Source: Ailurus styani (lineage: Eukaryota > Chordata > Mammalia > Carnivora > Ailuridae). Taken from it: a DNA stretch of 64,000 bases. This document shows, piece by piece, positions 23,761 through 34,943 of this stretch. The notes under the pieces were generated by a model. The model saw nothing but the letters and a program-made list of their open reading frames with translations, was not told where the DNA came from and did not search any database. Numbering within the stretch: the stretch's first letter is position 1; every line of letters starts with the position of its first letter. Where the stretch lies: the NCBI GenBank assembly GCA_002007465.1, contig LNAC01000001.1:8980640-9044639 (forward strand), written 5' to 3'. The position numbers and the translations under genes were made by a program.

Positions 23761-24724
23761 GAAGACCGCGGTTCTCTTCCTCCCTTTGCACAACAAGCTC
23801 AAGCCATCTCCAGCACACCTGAAAGGCCATGTTAGGAGCATCATCAAGCAGCATAGCGGGGGCCGGCGATCGAATTCCACCGCAAGAGACTCCAAACCAA
23901 GCACACTCTCAGTCCTATGCATTAACCTCCTGGTGCTGGCACGGCTGCCAAGGTAAACTACTGGAGTCCAGTTCAATGTGGAGTACTGGTGGTCTGCGAG
24001 TCAGAGTGTGACTGCAGCTTCCTGGGGCAATGCATGAGACGTGAGCAGGGAACATAACACCAGGTGCAGGAGAAAGAGCGATCTGCAGCGAGAACCATGA
24101 GGACCGGTCTTGGAAGTGGAGGCAGACAAGATTAAAGACCCAACAATGAGGGGGGAGGGGGCGCCCCTGAAGGTACTCTCTCTCTCATGACAAGAACAGG
24201 CAGACTCCCCCCACTACAGCATCAGAGAAAGTGAACTTGAAATGACTTAGAAAACCCAGGCAGAAATTTAATGGATAGGACTGGAGATGATGGAGTTAGG
24301 CCCAGTTAGTTGTACACATGCACAGTGTATGACGTGGCTTCAGTTGTCCTAAAAATGGGCTTGGGTCTCACTGGCCCTGCCGGGCCTTGAGTATTTGGGC
24401 TCCCTGTGCAGGAGGACCCGAATGATTACTCTGGCAGGGAGGGGAGGGAGCATAGGGCCACCCCCGTTCTCCCAGACGCTGGAGATACACTCTCCTGTCC
24501 AATGGGATGCCATGACCTTTCCATCCTCAGGTCCTAAAGCAGCCTCCATTACAGGACATTTGACCAAGGCCCGGGGGCAGGCAGGCGGACCTCTCGGAAG
24601 CAAGCATCCCCCCAGACCACAGCCTCTCCCATGCCTAGGTTCATCTCTGCTGTTGGAAATGTTTTCAAGGCTCTACTTGTCATATGGGAAACTTCTCAGG
24701 AAGTAGTAGAAAATTATACCCAGA

Positions 24725-24929
24725 GGTCTTGTTTCTGGCTCAGTCATGATCTCAGGATCATGGTATGGAGCCCCATACCCTCCATACCCTGCTTGGGGGC
24801 GGGGGTGGGGGTGGGGTTCATGCTCAGCAGGGAGTCTGCTCGGGAGGCTCTCTCCCGCTCCCTCTGCCCCTTCCCCCGCTCCCTTGCTGTCTCTCAAATA
24901 AATAAATACGTTTAAAAGAAAAGGAAATA
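24725..24929 (+). mobile_element. 5'-truncated CAN-SINE with perfect target-site duplication
   Basis: The SINE lacks the usual 'gcctgggtgg' head and starts near 'ggctcagtcatgatctcagg'. The tail is 'aataaataaatacgtttaaa'. It is flanked by identical 15-bp repeats (aaaattatacccaga) at 24710-24724 and 24930-24944. A G-rich stretch within it (24795-24816) is unusual for the family. Confidence 0.92.
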
Positions 24930-27900
24930 AAAATTATACCCAGACAAATAAGACACTATTTGTATTTATGGAAGAAATTCATAAACACAAGATTCTGGGG
25001 GGGGGGGAAACTGTTCCTGTCACTTTTTAAGTAAAATAATGTGTCCTTTGAAAAAAAATTAGAATAAAATGTCAAATTGGAAAGAACACTAGACACCATC
25101 GAATGCATCGTGGGCCTTTGGAAGATGAAAAAAATGGAGGATTTAAGGGATTTGGCCAAAAGGTTTCCCAGAATGAGATTCAATTCTGACTCCAAACAAG
25201 CCAGCTCTCTGAAGGGCGAGGGGAAATGAACTAGAACTGACGTCATCATGCCGGGCAGAAATGAAATCCGACCAATGCAGGGCTTGATCTTAAAGCTGCC
25301 TAAGTCCTTTGTACGACAAGGAAGGGAATGAAAAATAAATACATTAATGAGCTTTCTAAGTCAACACAATGGTTAACCACCACATGCAGTGACTCAGGGC
25401 CACCTTTCACCCCCCGGCCACCTGGTGTTTTCAATAAAGGAACAGATGACTTCAGAATCCATTTGAATTACTGCCTGGACTATCTGCATGCTAATGAGAT
25501 TCAAGGTACACACCCTGGTTTTCTCTCACAGCCAAGAATCATTTCTAAGGGAGATAGGTTTTTTTCTCGCTGATATTTTAACATCAGGCTTAGATTAAGC
25601 TGTTTCTCTCGCATAAGGCCCCACTGGCTGCTTTGGGTGAGCTCCAAAGCCAAGAGAAGCATGAATTAAAATGTGAAATAGCCGCAGCTCAGAAAGAATA
25701 TGAGCCTTGGCACCAACTTCCAACCCCTCAATCCATTCACTCACATCGGGGTCCCTCAGGGGCCCCCCCAGGGTGCCGTCACCCTCAGACCTGCAGACCG
25801 CATGCCTGGGGCCCTTCTGGCCTTGCAGTTCTGCCACTTGCCCAGGCTCACAGTCCTCCTCGTGGCCAGTTCCCTGTCGCTAGGCCTTGGGGGAAGCTGA
25901 CACTGGGACCACGGCGGGGTCCCAGTCCGTGGGAGCTGGCTGGCCACCGGCCGTGACCGCCGCGGGAGAGGTGTGCACGGGGTGTTACCAGAAATCCAGA
26001 TCAGGCCGGGAGAGCACGGCAAGCTGGCCCAAGTCATGGAGAGTGACCCAGGCTGGGCCCTTGGGGGGCATCCAGGCTGCGTAATGCCCGGTGGGGCAGG
26101 CAATGGGCCTCTCCTTGGGGAGCTGACGCATCCAAATATGACAGCAGCTCAGGATGACAAACACTCACAGGATTCACTCCCACAGGAGGCGCCACCCGCC
26201 ACCGACTGGCCACTCCTTCCCACGGAGTCAAGACCTGGCCTCCGTCCTCAACACAAGCCGCGGGCGATGACCGCCGATTCCCCAAACTGCCAAATGGGAG
26301 CTGACACCCAGGGGCCAGGCCTCTGTCCCTGCTCTTCAGACTTCCTGCAGCTTTAGGCATCCCGCTGTGAAATGCCGGGGCTGGTGGGTGGTTTCTGGAC
26401 CCAGGGCCAGAGAAGGACCCCTTGCTATCAGGCCGCTCCCCAGTTCAGGCTGTCCCGGACCTAACGCCTTCCCCGCCCCCCTAAAATCCAGGTCTGCCTT
26501 TACGGGCCAGGACTCCTGGAGAAGGACCTAGATTAGCACCCTTCCTTCCCCTCCCAGAGGGGCCTGCTTCGGGGACTCCCTCCGGTCCTGCAGCTTGCCA
26601 TCTGTGTGACCCTTGTTCCTCCATGACCCAGACACATCCTTTGTTCCGTATATTCGGGTCCCCTCCTCCAGGAAGGCCGATGGCTTTAGGGATCGTCACC
26701 GGTACCTGCCACATACACGAATTAAATCCATCATCGATTCCCCACTTGCAAAGCCACACAGACAGCACACTGCTGCTCCGTCCATCCTGGTTACATTCGG
26801 GGCTGCTGCACCGCACAGCCGGCCACCCTGGTCAGATGAACCCCAGGAATCCAAGTGAATCCAAATTCACTTGAGCCACAAGTGTGTGGAAGAAAAACGG
26901 TAAGGCGCTCCAGCCCAACACCCCAGCCCCACGGAGGCTTCCTCTCCTGTAACATTTTCCGACTAATGTGACAGGAAACCCCACTGCGGTCCTCAGAAGG
27001 TCGGCTGAGCGGGCTTCCAGTCTACGGGGAAGCGTCCGGCGAAGCGGCTCACAGGAGCCTCCAGGAATCGCCGCCGCCGTATTTCATGCTGCTTTCGGCC
27101 CTCCGAGGGATTTCTTTTCATTGCAAGTGATTGCATTTTTGTGTTAGCAACAGTTCGAGACCATGCTGCCGAAAAGCCAGGGCTATGTCACCTGCAGCGG
27201 AAATTTATGGGCAGAGAAAAGAGCAAACTGGATACACAGCTGCTGTTTCTCCCCATCAGCAGTTCCCAATGCAGTGCGGGGTAATCAAGCGTCTATGTGA
27301 GCAAGAAACTCACAGGAACCTAAAACGTGGTAGCAGTCAGCGCAGCTGAGACAAACGCTCCCTACGCCCCCAGTTCACCCCCACCGGCGTCTCCTCTAGC
27401 GCATCCTTCTGAAATACACAAGGAGGTAGCTGGGGCCCGTCCCTCTGACCCACACGCAGTGGATTCTCGGGACAATATTTTCTACATCAAAAGCAGGAAA
27501 CGGAGTCTGAGAACAGGCTGTCACTAACAGGAAGTCAATGGCCAGCCAATATTTGCCGACCGTCATCTCTGATGCGCCCCTGGAGGAAGGAGGCGGGGGG
27601 CACCAGGCACTCCAGAACATTCCACACTCAATCTGAACTCTTACTAGAACATGCTCGGTCCAGCCTCAAACTTCTGGACAGGAATATACTGTAGTGACAG
27701 TGGCCAGACCTGAAGCCATCTGTTCTGTCTTTAAGCCACTCTCCCCAAGGTATCAATAAATACATCTAATGGGGAAACAAATCCTCACTGCTTGATGCTT
27801 TCTAAAAATCCTTCTCTTGGAAACTAAACCCAACCCCATGGGTCGACAACAAGAACATGGACGTCACGTTCTCGGCCCTGCCTGGGTCCCAGTGTTCTCA

Positions 27901-28261
27901 GTCTGGCCACCCACAGTGGGACTACCTTCTTTCACGGAGCGGTGTCTCTGGGAGGGAGCCCACTACCTTGTGGACAGTTTCCAGGGGAACCACACGTGGG
28001 AGGCCCTGAAGGCAGGGGCAGCCCATGAACTCCTGATCCTCTCCCAAGTGAGCTATTCCTTGAGATGGGACAGGCAAGGGGCTCCCATTTGGAGACTGGA
28101 GTCTTTGTTCCCGCTGGGCCAGTGAATCGCTGTCAGGCCCTGGACCCGTTCCATGACTCCACTTTCCCATCTGTAAAATGGGACCTGGACCTCGCTGTGG
28201 CAGAGATGCTGCGAGTGTCCAATCAGATAACAGAGGTGAAAGTGAACGTCAGCTACCAAGA

Positions 28262-28450
28262 GCAGCTGTCATTGACTGCACACCTCCTGTGTGCCAGGCA
28301 TGGCGCCGGTCCTCCACACATCATCTACAGCCCTTACTGGAACCTGCAAACGCATGGTTAGCAGCCTCATCTCACAGCTGGAAAAACAGGAGGCCCAGTG
28401 AGGTTCGCCAATGCGTTCAAGGCCACAGAGCGCGTGGGGGTGGGAATAAA
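28262..28450 (-). mobile_element. MIR fossil, reverse
   Basis: 'cacctcctgtgtgccaggca', 'cctcatctcacagctggaaa' and 'aaggccacagagcg' give the reverse MIR/L2 layout. A second piece may lie at 28130-28215. Confidence 0.5.
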
Positions 28451-28569
28451 GCGGCCTGAACCTCAGAGAGCCACAGTTTTGCACGCCTTCAGCAACTCAT
28501 TCAAATTGTTAAGAAAAATTACTCTGAACTTGGAAGCCAGGCAAAGATTTCTGCATGCTCTGTCAGTAT

Positions 28570-28795
28570 CTCACTGTAGAGCAGGGCTTGGCCAGCGATG
28601 GTGTGAGGGCCAAATGGCCCAAAGTCCTCTTTGGTAAAGAGGGTTTGACTGGAACATCGCCACACCCGTTCATCTACACATTGTCTGTGGCGGCTTTTGA
28701 GCTACAACAGTAGAGCAGAGAAGCCGTGGCAGAAACCAGATGGCCCATAAAGCCTAAAATATGTACCATCTGCCTTTTAGAGGAAAGGGTTGCTT
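28570..28795 (+). mobile_element. Probable hAT-type DNA transposon fossil (MER-like)
   Basis: 'gagggccaaatggcccaaag', 'ggaacatcgccacacccgtt', 'catctacacattgtctgtgg' and 'ggcccataaagcctaaaata' match a very common mammalian non-autonomous repeat with 'ggcccgcaaagcctaaaata'. The family name is left open. Confidence 0.45.
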
Positions 28796-29352
28796 TGCTC
28801 TAATTCTACTGACTCTGGCCTAAGGGGCCATCTGAGGTCTCAGGAAGGTCTCGGTTTCATTATTTACTATTGATTAGCGTCCGGTCTCAGTATGGTTAGA
28901 TATGAACTTGTAGAAAATAGAAAGGTTGCAAATGATTTCTGTTCAGTGGAGAAGCAAAAGATTTTCGCAGAACACAAACAAACAAAAAAACCTCTAAGGG
29001 TATATTCCACTGTCTCATTTAGCCAGTATCGACCAGTTTTATATTGAACTTTGCAGCGAGATTGCAATAAGACTCTGGCCTTCTTTGTTCCCCTGACTCT
29101 ATACCGGGTTCTCCCATTTTCCTCTATTCGACCTGCTTTACTACCCTGCTGGTTCCTTCATTACCGAGTTACGCAGATCTTAGACATGGGCTCAGCGTCT
29201 ATTCAGGTGAGAGTTATGCTTTTAGCTTTTTAGAAAATTTTAGGCGACTTTGTAGAACACCAGCATTGCCTGCTTGGCCAATGGTTAGCAAAGAAACTTC
29301 TGGACCACACCACATTCTCAAGAGGCCGTGCATGGCAGCAGCAAACCCATAC

Positions 29353-29442
29353 CTTGGTGTCCTGGCGGCTCCGGGAAGCCAGGGCAATCTGCCTGGCTAG
29401 CTTCAGAGCTTCTATCCGCATGACGGCAAACTCTAACTCCTC
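29353..29442 (-). CDS. TACC2: TACC2 exon, in-frame cassette encoding an amphipathic helix
   Basis: This 90-bp exon (30 codons, residues 734-763) encodes EELEFAVMRIEALKLARQIA followed by LASRSRQDTK. The acceptor is GGACAG (29443-29445) and the donor is AAG|GTATGG. It is phase 0 on both sides. Leucine, isoleucine and alanine spacing fits an amphipathic helix that would extend the N-terminal side of the TACC coiled coil when the exon is included. Confidence 0.95.
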
Positions 29443-30311
29443 CTGTCCGAGGGGTGGGGGTGAGCGAATCGCAGGGAAATGCATCACGACAGAATGTCAA
29501 TGTGTCCCACATCCAAGAAATGAATGCGCCACGGGAATGTGTCATGACAGGTACTCAGGAAAAACACACGCTCTGGCTTTCTTGCACAATTAACACCTCA
29601 GCAGATCATGAAATAAGTGTTTAATTATTTTTTTAATTGCCCTTCAGAATGTCTGTCAGGAAGGATCGTGTGGTCAAATATGAGATGATTTCTAAAATGG
29701 ATCAAAATGTTTACTGCTCTGTTTCCTTCGATTTCTTTACTTTTTGTTTGTTTAATGTCAAGATGGTCAACAGTTTCCATGAATGGTTTCACATTCTCAA
29801 ACGACTGTTAACAATCTCTCCAGGTTTGCTATGAAGTTCTTAGTCTAGTGGGTATCAAATTAAGTTGTCAAGTTTAAGGCACAGAGTAGCTAATTGTTTT
29901 GGTTCCAGATGTGAGACCGAGTCCGGATGTTATCTCAGTGGGAGTCTGAGATAGCCTCCCCTCCCGTTTATACAAACAGCTTGGCTCGCTGGTGATCTAA
30001 TACCCTTGGTTCTGCAAATAAATCACAGAAACTGCTTTTGGGGTTTCAAAACTTCTGAAAAATGACTGTTGGGTCCAATTTCCCATTTGAAATACAAATG
30101 GTCTGTCCCATATGTAATCACACAATTTATATCATTTTGGCATCTTGGATCAAGAACACCCATACATCAGTCTTTGAGGGAGAAGAGATTTCATTTAGAG
30201 CATTTCCAGCAATACCTCATTAGGTCCTGCCTCATTGCATCTGGGGCTCGGAGTTCATGCTCTACTGAGGTTTTCACAAACTCCCCAAAAGGTCACACGT
30301 GGGCTACAAAC
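29443..30311. other. TACC2: TACC2 intron (869 bp)
   Basis: AT-rich intron between two cassette exons. No confident repeat was seen. Confidence 0.85.
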
Positions 30312-30452
30312 CTGAAGTTTCTGGGCAAATACTGGGGGGTTCTTTTCTGCTAAGTCGGGTTCCAGATAGTCAAGCGCGCCACAGAGAGAGGCTGGATGAG
30401 CTAGCCTGCTGAGGAGGGCGTCAGCAGAGGCAAAGGAGCCCTCAGGAGCTGT
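30312..30452 (-). CDS. TACC2: TACC2 exon, in-frame cassette
   Basis: This 141-bp exon (47 codons, residues 687-733) begins TAPEGSFASADALLSRLAHP and ends PPVFAQKLQ. The acceptor is CTTCAG (30453-30455) and the donor is CAG|GTTTGT, a non-consensus +3 to +6. Both ends fall between codons, so inclusion or skipping leaves the frame intact. Known TACC2 isoforms differ in this neighbourhood. The helical LLSRLAHP segment precedes the coiled coil proper. Confidence 0.95.
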
Positions 30453-31740
30453 CTGAAGGCCGGCAGAGGAGGACACAGAGGAAAAATAGAGGAGACACAG
30501 AGTGACATCGATTCCAAGCCAAGGACCACGCACCCATTTGCTGGACATTTCTGACTTAACATTAAAGAGAGTATTAGTTAGGTGCCACTACTTTCCTTTG
30601 CATGTGGACTAATTCCCACCTCCTGATGATGGGCATCTTGAGATTGACAGGCTCTCCACCCCCCATCTCCCCAGCACAGACTCAGGTGCCGACCCCGACC
30701 CCCACCCCCACACCACCCTCACTCCCTAACCAATCAGTGGGAGGCAAGTTACCATTAACTTATTTATTTGAAAATCTCAGTGGGGGACACAAGGCAGTTG
30801 ATGGGTTTTCCGAACATAATATAACTAATCAAGAAAACACCTACAAGTATGTGTCACAGGTTTTGGTAAAGATCATTTTCTAAATAATAGAAAAATGATT
30901 ACAAATGAAAAAGTGTCTCTGGGTCTACTGGGAAGACTCCAAAGTCAAGCCAACTTTGTAGAAGTTGAATCACGCATGAGTCCTTCCATAGTGTCTATTT
31001 GAGAGACTGTTTGAGTCACCTCTACTTTCTTCTTGCTTACTAATATTTTCCCAGCATCTAACTGCCACACAGTAGGTGCTCAATAAATATTTGTTGCATG
31101 AGACAAATGAAGAGTCTACTAATACAGAACAACACAAGTAACACTAAAAGTAACTAAGTCAACAGCTTCAAACCCTCTTGGGGACTGCTAAGAAGGAGGT
31201 AAAAGAGATAAAAATAAAAATTCACCCAGAAGGATGGCCCATTTTAGATGTTCAGGGGGTCTATTTGCTCTGCAAGGCTCCAGAGGAGTTGGGAGGGGAG
31301 GGACATACCAATAGGTCTATAAAACAGGAAGGATTTCCCATCACCAAGGCCCAGGAAAACCAAGTGCTCCCCAAAATGAGTATCCCCTGCCCTGTCATTC
31401 TCTGCCTCCTAACCTAGAGTATGGAGAAGCAGGTACAGACTGATGTCTGCTCCAAAGCAACAGTCCAGCCCCAAGGGACGAAAGTGGAAAATCAAGAACC
31501 CTGAAGGCAAATAAAGCCGTGAGGTAAGAACTACAAAACCACACTGGTGAGAATGAGGAGCTTTTCTCTCACGGCTAGGGCATGGGGTCTCTGAGGCTGG
31601 CTTCTGTGGCCCAGGGGTTGCGTGGGTCCCCACCGGGTGCCAGGTAAGTGTTGCTCTGAAGGATTGGACCCCTTGGCGAAGGGACCCAGCTGGCCCAGGC
31701 CTCACCCACAGTGAGCTCAGGCCCCTCCGACCCCACTTAC
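30453..31740. other. TACC2: TACC2 intron (1.3 kb)
   Basis: Contains a C-rich tract at 30678-30712 (G-rich on the gene strand) and a short L2/MIR-type end near 31060-31110 (cagtaggtgctcaataaata). Otherwise nothing was recognised. Confidence 0.8.
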
Positions 31741-31912
31741 AATTTCAATCGTGTCTGAAGCAGTGCCCAAGGTCATGGCCTCCAGCTCCTTCTGGGAGGA
31801 TTTCTCTGGCACCTGCAAGTGTGGCTCTTGGTTGGGAGCCAGTCCTCGTGTGACAGGATGCTGGATCTTTGCCCCTGCATTTACAAGGGCTTCGGTTTCC
31901 TCAAAACTTGAC
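31741..31912 (-). CDS. TACC2: TACC2 exon, acidic linker before the coiled coil
   Basis: This 172-bp exon completes a glycine codon and encodes residues 630-686. It starts SSFEETEALVNAGAKIQHPV and ends ELEAMTLGTASDTIEI. The acceptor is CCTCAG (31913-31915) and the donor is ATT|GTAAGT. It ends on a codon boundary, as do the next three exons. The segment is predicted to be largely disordered, leading into the TACC region. Confidence 0.95.
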
Positions 31913-32722
31913 CTGAGGAAGCAAAGAGCATCTTTACTTGTCTCGTTGGAAATCCCACTGAAATTGACTGGGATGCCCTGACTCAATCAGCACCCCTGGG
32001 GTCCTAGAGGGAAACTGGGGCAGGTGTTGGGTGGCCAGGGAGCCTGTGGGCTGGACAGCCTGAGGGAGAGGGTGGTCCAGCCCCACCTCAGGGCCTGCAG
32101 ACAAGGGATGGTCAGGAGCACAGATGCTACTGGCTAAGGCCAGAACGAGACCCTAACCAGTGCTGATTCACAGCCACGGTGACACTGAACGTCTTCCCGG
32201 CACTTCCCTTTCCTTCCAGCATCTCCGTTTCATCCTCTCCGTGGCTTTGGAGGACAGGTACCCCCAGCCGCACTGCACAGTTGGGGGGTGCCCAGGACAC
32301 TGAGAGCCTCGTCTAATCCTCATAAAATTCCTACAGGGCTGGTTTTATGACTACCCTCATTTCACCGACGAGGAGATGGAAGCCCAGGAGGGTCAGGGAA
32401 CCTGCATCAGGTCACACAGCCAGGAAGGGGTGGGAGCCGGACTCCGGGTCTGAATGCTGCGGCACGCTGCCTCCCCATGGGACAAGTCCCAAGACAAAAC
32501 TGCCTGTGGGCCGGGAGGCAATGGGAGGGGCTCACGCATTCAGCTGTCACTAGGCTAAAGGGCAGCCGGGAACACCCCCCACGTGTGTCTGTGGGGACAC
32601 TCAGAGACCCGGAGGTGGGCTGCCTGAATACATCCATGCAAATGACACCACACCAGGATAAGCAGTGCCACAGGGCTCAGAGGCTTGGGGACGGCTGACC
32701 ACTCTCCTCGTGGAAGTCCTAC
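31913..32722. other. TACC2: TACC2 intron (810 bp)
   Basis: Mostly occupied in its middle by a reverse MIR fossil. No other feature was recognised. Confidence 0.85.
32310..32455 (-). mobile_element. MIR fossil, reverse
   Basis: 'ctcatttcaccgacgaggag', 'aggtcacacagccaggaagg' and 'gggagccggactccgggtct' form a clear reversed MIR core. Confidence 0.7.
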
Positions 32723-32838
32723 CCTGAACATGGCGTCGGGGACTCCGACGTCCGGACCGGGGGAGACTTGACCGGGCTCTCCTGAGAAGTGTCAAACATA
32801 AGGTACAGGGCCTGCTTCTTCGGCGCATCATCGTCCTG
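32723..32838 (-). CDS. TACC2: TACC2 exon with tandem (NAGNAG) acceptor
   Basis: This 116-bp exon encodes residues 591-628 plus two bases of a glycine codon: QDDDAPKKQALYLMFDTSQE, then SPVKSPPVRTSESPTPCS. The donor is GG|GTAGGA. The acceptor is the tandem CAGCAG. The upstream AG gives the first glutamine (exon starts 32838) and the downstream AG drops it (exon starts 32835). I chose the longer form because the glutamine is present in TACC2 as I know it. The C-terminal half is dense in SP/TP sites. Confidence 0.94.
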
Positions 32839-33908
32839 CTGCAGGGATCAAAGGCACAAGTCAGCTCGGCCGCAGGTGGCCTGAAAACACACGATAGAGA
32901 TGAAAATCGGAGCTCTCTTCTCCAGAACGAATGACTCATCAGGGAAAAGCCACTCCGAAGGGAGCAGCAGCAAGCTAGTGCTGGCCAGGGGAGAGGAGAA
33001 GAAAAGGGGAGGGAAGAGGAAGGTGGAGGGGAGACTGAGCATGTGATGCTGGGAACAGTGTCAAGGGGAGAAGGATCGTAATGGTGCTGGGTGCTGCACG
33101 TTGTCCACCAGCGTTTCCTGGCCACCCTCTCTGGAGGGGCAACCATGTGTCCACTGGGGATAAATACAGGCGTAGGCTACATCCCAGCCTGGGCGGTGCC
33201 CACGGTCAGAAGGAGGGGTGGGGAGCGGAGCACGGCGGCCCAGTGTGCTGAGCACCTCCATCATGGTCTGCTGACCACAGGTCAGAAGCCACAAGCCCAG
33301 CATCTACAAATGATGCAGAGAAAGATAAAGATACGAGCAGTATGTCCAGGCCAGGCGTGTCACAGCAAGTCCTCCTGGCGCCTCTGGGCCTCTGATGGCA
33401 TCACTGGACAAAAGCACAGTGCAAAAGGTCCTGCTCGGAACCAAGTGCCCCAGAGACAGCAGACAGGAAGCCGGGGGGACCACTACCCATCACAGCACTT
33501 AAATGAGAAAGGGATGGTGGGTGTGGGGCAGAGAGACGTCCGGCCAGAAGAGCCACTGTTCAGTTGCATAAAACAACTAATTTGAAGAAAACAGATAATC
33601 ATGCACCTTAAAAACCACAACCCACTGCTCCACCTTTTTAAGGAAATCTCTGATTAGTTCTTTCTCAGTCTGGGGAAACAATGATGCAGGAAGCCTAACT
33701 GCATTCTCATTTGTTCCTAGAAAATGCCACATGAAGTGACCAAATATAAACCCCCAACTCCCAGTAGTCACAGTTCACCCTTACTGTGCACCCAGGATAC
33801 TGCGGGCACAGAGGACCCCCCTGGATTTGGGACCCGAGCTCCAGGGCCTGCATTTTCACAGCACAGGGAAGGAAAGAAAATCCCCTGCTGGCCTGAGGCA
33901 GGACTTAC
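32839..33908. other. TACC2: TACC2 intron (1.1 kb)
   Basis: No confident repeat or exon. A purine-rich stretch (gaggagaagaaaaggggagg) lies near 33000. Confidence 0.85.
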
Positions 33909-33970
33909 AGGTAAGGAGGAGCCAATCTTCTCCATATATTCGATTTCATAGGAGTTTCTGTAATCCAACT
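33909..33970 (-). CDS. TACC2: TACC2 exon, tyrosine-rich linker
   Basis: This 62-bp exon completes a glutamate codon and encodes residues 571-590, LDYRNSYEIEYMEKIGSSLP. The acceptor is TTTTGCAG (33971-33973) and the donor is a full-consensus CCT|GTAAGT. It joins in frame after the SPTE segment of the preceding exon. Three tyrosines lie in acidic context. It is separated from its upstream exon by the 7.8-kb intron that holds most of the young repeats. Confidence 0.95.
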
Positions 33971-34784
33971 CTGCAAAAGAAACAAAAGGAGAGTTAGTGT
34001 CAGGGGTGGGGGGAAATAAAAAGGAAAGGTCTGGGCCAGGCAGGGTGGGGTCTGGAACCAGCCTCTAAAACTCTGAGCTTGTCTACTAACTCTCGAAGTT
34101 TCTGATTTGGCTGGAAGAGGAGGCTCAGCTCAGCCATTTGCAGACACTTCTAAACCTCTTGCTGCAAAGGGGCTCCTGCCATTTGGGCTGAGACTTCCAA
34201 GGGAATTAAGTGTGAGCAGCAGAGGCCTGAGCAGGAACACTGAGTGCTGTGCACCGAGTTTTCGGAACAGTCTATTTTGAGTGTTGCTTTTTCTCTGTGT
34301 CTCACGTGCAACATGAAGAATGTTCCCACATCCTGACGACATTGGGAACTGGCCCCACCGGGGTCCCTCTCTGAGAATGTAGCCCCCGCCAGGCTCCGAG
34401 GCAAGGGAAGAACATACATTGTGCCTACAATGCTGCTTGTTAAGACAAGCTTTGCAAGGCGCCTGGAACATTTCCCGAAATCCTGCCCGCGTCCACAGGG
34501 CTGGTCCAAATCAGATCTTCAGATGCAAAGACTATGAAAGTCCAATTAGGTGGAGAAACATCCTATCTCAAAAGCACTGGAGACCTTAGGCTGGAAGGGA
34601 AACTCGAGAGGCTCGCACCGGAGACTAGAAGCCCTGTGTCCCTCAGGTCCCCGGGGGAGGGGGGAGTCCCACGACACCCAGCTCTGCCTCCGCAGATCTC
34701 CCTGTCCAGGGAGTGGATCCCGAGCCCGCACGACGTGCCCCACGCTGTGCAGGGCACAGTGGCTGCAGTGGAGAACAACACCGG

Positions 34785-34943
34785 AAGGGACCGACCCTCA
34801 CAGAAGCCACGTCCACAGCTAGGAGATGGTTCTTGCCAAGGGACCGACCCTCACAGAAGCCACGTCCACAGCTAGGAGATGGTTCTTGCCAAGGGACCGA
34901 CCCTCACAGAAGCCACGTCCACAGCTAGGAGATGGTTCTTGCC
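34785..34943. repeat. 53-bp minisatellite, three copies
   Basis: The unit starting 'aagggaccgaccctcacaga' and ending 'gagatggttcttgcc' occurs three times at exact 53-bp spacing (anchors 34791, 34844, 34897). The copies are essentially identical, implying recent duplication. The following sequence is unrelated. Confidence 0.97.

Larger units (their letters stand above)
22988..29352. other. TACC2: TACC2 intron (6.4 kb)
   Basis: Contains a GGGA repeat (23.74 kb), a 5'-truncated CAN-SINE (24.7 kb), a MIR (28.3 kb) and a probable DNA-transposon fossil (28.6 kb). In the remaining stretches, including 25.0-28.1 kb, I see no exon or clear repeat. Confidence 0.8.

Noticed and set aside
32601..33146. 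A 181-codon minus-strand frame overlapping the exon at 32723-32838
   Set aside because: It crosses the exon in a different frame from TACC2 and has no family resemblance; it is a shadow.
34785..34943. CRISPR-like array
   Set aside because: The repeats are directly abutting 53-bp units without unique spacers, in a vertebrate intron.
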